64,000 nucleotides of DNA from Amycolatopsis acidicola. Lineage in GTDB: Bacteria; Actinomycetota; Actinomycetes; Mycobacteriales; Pseudonocardiaceae. Where the stretch lies: assembly GCF_007713735.2 (NCBI RefSeq), contig NZ_VMNW02000005.1:124001-188000 (forward strand), in the 5' to 3' direction. A model generated the notes under the pieces. The model was not told the DNA's origin. It was given only the letters and a program-made list of their open reading frames with translations, and did not search any database. Made by a program: the position numbers and the translations under genes. Positions 61,174-64,000 of this stretch are shown piece after piece (position 1 is the stretch's first letter; each line of letters begins with the position of its first letter).

Positions 61174-62163
61174 ATGCCTAATCATCTGCCCGTCGTCCTG
61201 CTCACGGGTTTTTTGGGTACGGGCAAGACAACTCTGCTCAACCACCTGCTCCGCGGCAACCGGGGAGTCCGCATCGGAGTGGTGGTCAACGACTTCGGCG
61301 CGGTCAACATCGACGCGATGACGGTGGCCGGGCAGGTCGATTCGATGGTGCGGCTGGGGAACGGCTGCCTGTGCTGCGCGGTGGACGCGGCTGGTCTGGA
61401 CAAGATGCTGGAGCGGCTCGTCGAAGCCGATCTGGACCTGGTGGTGATCGAGGCGAGCGGCCTCGCCGAACCGCGTGACCTGGTGCGCCTGCTGTTGTCC
61501 ACTTCGCACGAAGGGATCGAGTACGGCGGGCTGATCGAGGTGGTGGACGCCGTCGAGTTCGAGGCCACGCGCGCCCGGCACCCCGAGCTCGACCAGCACG
61601 TGGCGTTCGCGGATCTGGTGGTGCTGAACAAGGTCGACCGGCTCGCCGAGGACGAAGTGGAGCGGGTGACGAAGCTGGTCACGGAGGTGGCGGGCGGCAG
61701 GCCCGTGCTCCCGACCACACGCGGCCGTGTCGATTTGGAGATGTTGCTGGAGCCGCGCGCGGTGGCGCCCAGCCCGCAGATGTCGTTCGACGAGCTGCTG
61801 CACGACGAGCACGACCACGTGCACGCCGGCTACCAGAGCGTGGAGTTCACCGGCGGCGCGCTGAACCCGCGGAAGTTCATGCGGTTCCTCGACGAGCGCC
61901 CGGCCGGGCTGTACCGGGCGAAGGGGAATGTCTACTTCGGACTTCCCGGCTACTCCGACCGGTTCGAGCTGCACACCGTGGGCCGGTACCTGCGGTTCAC
62001 CCGCTCCGAATGGGGTCCGGACGAGGGCGGGACGACGCTGGTCTTCATCGGGACGGGCCTGGATCCCGCCGAGCTGCGCGCTTTGCTGAACGCGTGCACC
62101 GAACCGGATCCGTCCGCGGTGGACGAAAACGCCATCCTGCGCGTGTTACGTCACACCGACTGA
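61174..62163 (+). CDS. CobW/COG0523-type metallochaperone GTPase
   Basis: A 329-residue G3E GTPase. Walker A is TGFLGTGKTT (11-20), the metal motif is GNGCLCCAV (CxCC near residues 65-68), the Walker B/switch is VVIEASGLAEP and the G4 motif is VLNKVDRL. A histidine run (HDEHDHVHAG near residue 213) and a CobW_C domain (YRAKGNVYFG) follow. Relatives move zinc or cobalt under scarcity. No Zur box or zinc gene was noticed, so the metal is open. It overlaps the convergent methyltransferase by 13 bases. Confidence 0.93.
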   Translation: MPNHLPVVLLTGFLGTGKTTLLNHLLRGNRGVRIGVVVNDFGAVNIDAMTVAGQVDSMVRLGNGCLCCAVDAAGLDKMLERLVEADLDLVVIEASGLAEPRDLVRLLLSTSHEGIEYGGLIEVVDAVEFEATRARHPELDQHVAFADLVVLNKVDRLAEDEVERVTKLVTEVAGGRPVLPTTRGRVDLEMLLEPRAVAPSPQMSFDELLHDEHDHVHAGYQSVEFTGGALNPRKFMRFLDERPAGLYRAKGNVYFGLPGYSDRFELHTVGRYLRFTRSEWGPDEGGTTLVFIGTGLDPAELRALLNACTEPDPSAVDENAILRVLRHTD

Positions 62164-62984
62164 GCGCGCGCGGCGTGCACGAGGCGCGCATTGTCGTTGG
62201 GGCGGAAGCCATCCGTGCGCTGCCACAACGCTGGGTCGACGGCTTCGCGTAGGCTCAGGTCGGTTCGCGGAGTGAACCCGTGCGCGGTGAGCAGCGCTGA
62301 CATCTCGGCCGGAGTGGGGCAGCTCAGCCAGGGTTCGCCGTGCTCGGCCGAAAAACGGGCGACGGCGGCCGCGTTCTCGTCCAGGCGGCTCGGGGGAACG
62401 AAGTAGTCGGCTACGAGCTGGGTGCCGGGCGCGAACCCGGCCAGCGCGGCGAGCGTGCGCCGAAGGGATTCCTCGCCGAGGTACATGGTCACGCCGAGCC
62501 AGCTCACGAACGCCGGCTCCGCGAGGTCGAAGCCCGCGGCCGCGAGCTTTTCCGCGAGCGGGTCGGCGTCGAAATCCACTGTGACGTGGCGCACCGAGTC
62601 CGGTACCGCGATCGCGGCCGCCGTCAGCCGGGCGCGTTTGGACTCGATGCTCGCGGCGTGGTCGACCTCGAACACCCGGACTCCCGCGTTGTTCCGGTAG
62701 GCGAAGGAATCCAGCCCGGCGCCGAGCAGGATGTACTGCCGCAGCCCCGATTCGGCCAGCCTCGCCTCGGCGTGCCGGGCGCGCACCACGACCTGCGCTC
62801 TGGCGCCCCGCAACACCGGATGATCGCCGTGCAACCGGTGGTAGGCAAGGAGTTCCTCCGCCTGCTCGCCCAGCAGGGCGGCGGCGAGCGGATCGGTGAA
62901 GACGTGCGGCTCCGCGTCGACGAGCGGATGGGCGGCGCGCGCGGCGGCCGCCAAGAGTGCTGTGTTGCTGGATTCCCGGACCAT
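62151..62984 (-). CDS. SAM-dependent methyltransferase (TIGR00027/leucine carboxyl type)
   Basis: A 277-residue class I methyltransferase. The SAM-binding strand is QYILLGAGLDSFAYR (about 81-95), followed by RVFEVDHAASIESKR and FVSWLGVTMYL, the usual order in the mycobacterial TIGR00027 family, some of whose members act on carboxyl groups. The ATG 62982-62984 was chosen because upstream residues are not family-like. The end overlaps the cobW-type gene by 13 bases. Confidence 0.9.
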   Translation of the reverse strand: MVRESSNTALLAAAARAAHPLVDAEPHVFTDPLAAALLGEQAEELLAYHRLHGDHPVLRGARAQVVVRARHAEARLAESGLRQYILLGAGLDSFAYRNNAGVRVFEVDHAASIESKRARLTAAAIAVPDSVRHVTVDFDADPLAEKLAAAGFDLAEPAFVSWLGVTMYLGEESLRRTLAALAGFAPGTQLVADYFVPPSRLDENAAAVARFSAEHGEPWLSCPTPAEMSALLTAHGFTPRTDLSLREAVDPALWQRTDGFRPNDNARLVHAARAQSV

Positions 62985-63035
62985 GCCACGAAGATATCCG
63001 GAAGAAACCCAAGTATAGCACAAAAAAGAATCTAT

Positions 63036-63980
63036 CTAAAGACCGGAATGGTCACGATCCCATTCCGCGTGTGCCGTCCATGCCTGCAACCGCAGCGTGC
63101 TTTCGAACCGGCGCGGGCGTCCGGTGAGCGGATCGGTGAACTCCAGGGTTTTCGCCAGCAGCTGCAGGGGACGGCTGAAGTCGTGCAACGGGGTTTCCAC
63201 CACCGACGGATAAAACCGGTCCCCGAGGATCGGGACGCCCAGCCCGTTCATGTGCACCCGCAGCTGGTGCGTCCGCCCGGTCGCCGGGACCAGCCGGTAC
63301 CGCCCGCGGCCGTCCTCCTGCGCCAGCAGCTCCACATAGGTCTCAGCGTTGGGCTCTCCCGGAACCTCTTGCGCCGTAACGATTCCCCGCTCCTTGACGA
63401 TCCGGCTGCGCACGGTCGCCGGCAGCTCCAGTACCGGGTCGTGCGGCGCGATCGCCTCGTATTCCTTGCGTACCTTGCGATCCCGGAACAACGTCTGGTA
63501 CGCGCCGCGATCCTCCCTGCGCACGACGAACATCAGCAGCCCCGCGGTGACCCTGTCGAGCCGGTGCGCCGGGCTCAGCTCGGGCAGGCCGAGATCGCGG
63601 CGCAGCCGTACCAGCGCGGTCTCCAGCACGTGCCTGCCACGCGGGATCGTCGCGAGGAAATGCGGTTTGTCCACCACCACAAGGGTTTCGTCCCGGTGCA
63701 CGACGCCGATCTCGAACGGCACCGGGGTTTCCTCCGGCAGATCGCGGTGGAACCAGATCACCCCGCCCGGCCGGTACGGCGTGTCGCGCGTGATCGGCCC
63801 GCCGGAGTCGAAGATCCGCTCCTCGGCGAACATCTCGTCGATCCGCTCCGCCGTCAGCCGCGTGATGCGCTCCACCAGGTGGTCCCGGATCGTCGCCCAG
63901 TGGCCGTCCGCGGGTAGCCGCATGCGCGCGGGATCGAGCCCGTTGCGGGGCGGGATCGGGGCCTGCAGCTTGCGTCGCAC
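63036..63980 (-). CDS. RluA-family pseudouridine synthase
   Basis: A 314-residue RNA pseudouridine synthase. The catalytic motif is HRLDRVTAGLLMFV, with the Asp in HRLDR-like position, and the RNA-binding end is TGRTHQLRVHMNGLGVPILG. It converts uridine in rRNA or tRNA to pseudouridine. There is no S4 domain at the start; residues 1-95 are a family-specific extension seen in actinobacteria. The start is GTG 63978-63980. Confidence 0.93.
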   Translation of the reverse strand: MRRKLQAPIPPRNGLDPARMRLPADGHWATIRDHLVERITRLTAERIDEMFAEERIFDSGGPITRDTPYRPGGVIWFHRDLPEETPVPFEIGVVHRDETLVVVDKPHFLATIPRGRHVLETALVRLRRDLGLPELSPAHRLDRVTAGLLMFVVRREDRGAYQTLFRDRKVRKEYEAIAPHDPVLELPATVRSRIVKERGIVTAQEVPGEPNAETYVELLAQEDGRGRYRLVPATGRTHQLRVHMNGLGVPILGDRFYPSVVETPLHDFSRPLQLLAKTLEFTDPLTGRPRRFESTLRLQAWTAHAEWDRDHSGL

Positions 63981-64000
63981 ACCACCGACTGTAACCGGCC

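Noticed and set aside
1..64000. CRISPR array, tRNA, rRNA, prophage or full transposase
   Set aside because: No regularly spaced short repeats, no cloverleaf or rRNA-like segments, and no phage or transposase protein sequences were seen.

Overview
The window looks like chromosomal DNA from a high-GC actinomycete, most likely a Pseudonocardiaceae member of the Amycolatopsis type. Evidence for this is the GC-rich coding with frequent GTG starts, a complete conservon (cvnABCD), an EspG/PPE/EspC-type VII secretion gene set, deazaflavin (F420)-type nitroreductases, a DUF574 methyltransferase, mycofactocin-type dehydrogenases and an LAxTG (class E sortase) surface protein. The genus is an inference. 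I see no rRNA, tRNA, CRISPR array, prophage or complete transposase gene. It reads as accessory or arm-like chromosome rich in small regulator-plus-target modules.

Layout. 1-5.1 kb: a truncated XRE regulator, a membrane protein-histidine kinase-response regulator operon, and a TetR regulator divergent from two mycofactocin-type SDRs across a palindrome. 5.1-9.4 kb: an NCS2 nucleobase permease, a gene-poor 0.9 kb, a stand-alone ClpP, a GNAT enzyme and a patatin lipase. 9.5-17.8 kb: an FAD/Fe-S dehydrogenase, an FMN glutamate synthase-like protein, an alpha/beta hydrolase and an MFS exporter, then an XRE regulator and a DUF574 methyltransferase. 18-25 kb: a secreted GH3 glycosidase, DUF1275, a lipoprotein, a HAD dehalogenase, an orphan LuxR, a VOC protein and a secreted hydrolase. 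25-31.5 kb: MarR with an MFS pump, a small monooxygenase, a MITE-like element, an FAD monooxygenase, TetR-SDR and a divergent SDR. 31.5-40.6 kb: an LTA-synthase-like sulfatase, a universal stress protein, a DDN-like protein, the GntR-livKHMGF uptake operon and a second DDN-like protein. 40.7-45.6 kb: an LAYTG surface protein, GNAT, a secreted EEP hydrolase, MarR with a prolyl-iminopeptidase-like hydrolase, an AhpD-like protein and a VOC protein. 45.6-49.6 kb: a five-gene type VII secretion satellite operon. 49.8-53.6 kb: MarR-hmgA-unknown-fahA for homogentisate breakdown. 53.7-58.4 kb: conservon cvnABCD plus an MHYT membrane gene. 58.4-64 kb: a gene-poor kilobase, DUF3040, an MHS transporter, a CobW-type GTPase, a TIGR00027-type methyltransferase and an RluA-type pseudouridine synthase.

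How the parts work together. Most regulators sit beside one or two targets, and several carry an inverted repeat in the shared promoter region. In two cases (MarR at 25.2-25.6 kb and MarR at 49.9-50.4 kb) the same operator-like motif occurs twice at the places expected for that local circuit. The most distinctive items are: a 160-bp element with IS5-like ends whose insertion supplies the stop codon of a monooxygenase; a 127-bp nested palindrome that encodes the C-terminus of the MHYT protein; an ESX substrate/chaperone cassette with no ESX machinery; a conservon apparently co-transcribed with an MHYT sensor; a LivH permease with a secreted Ig-like N-terminal domain; and an unknown protein translationally coupled between hmgA and fahA.
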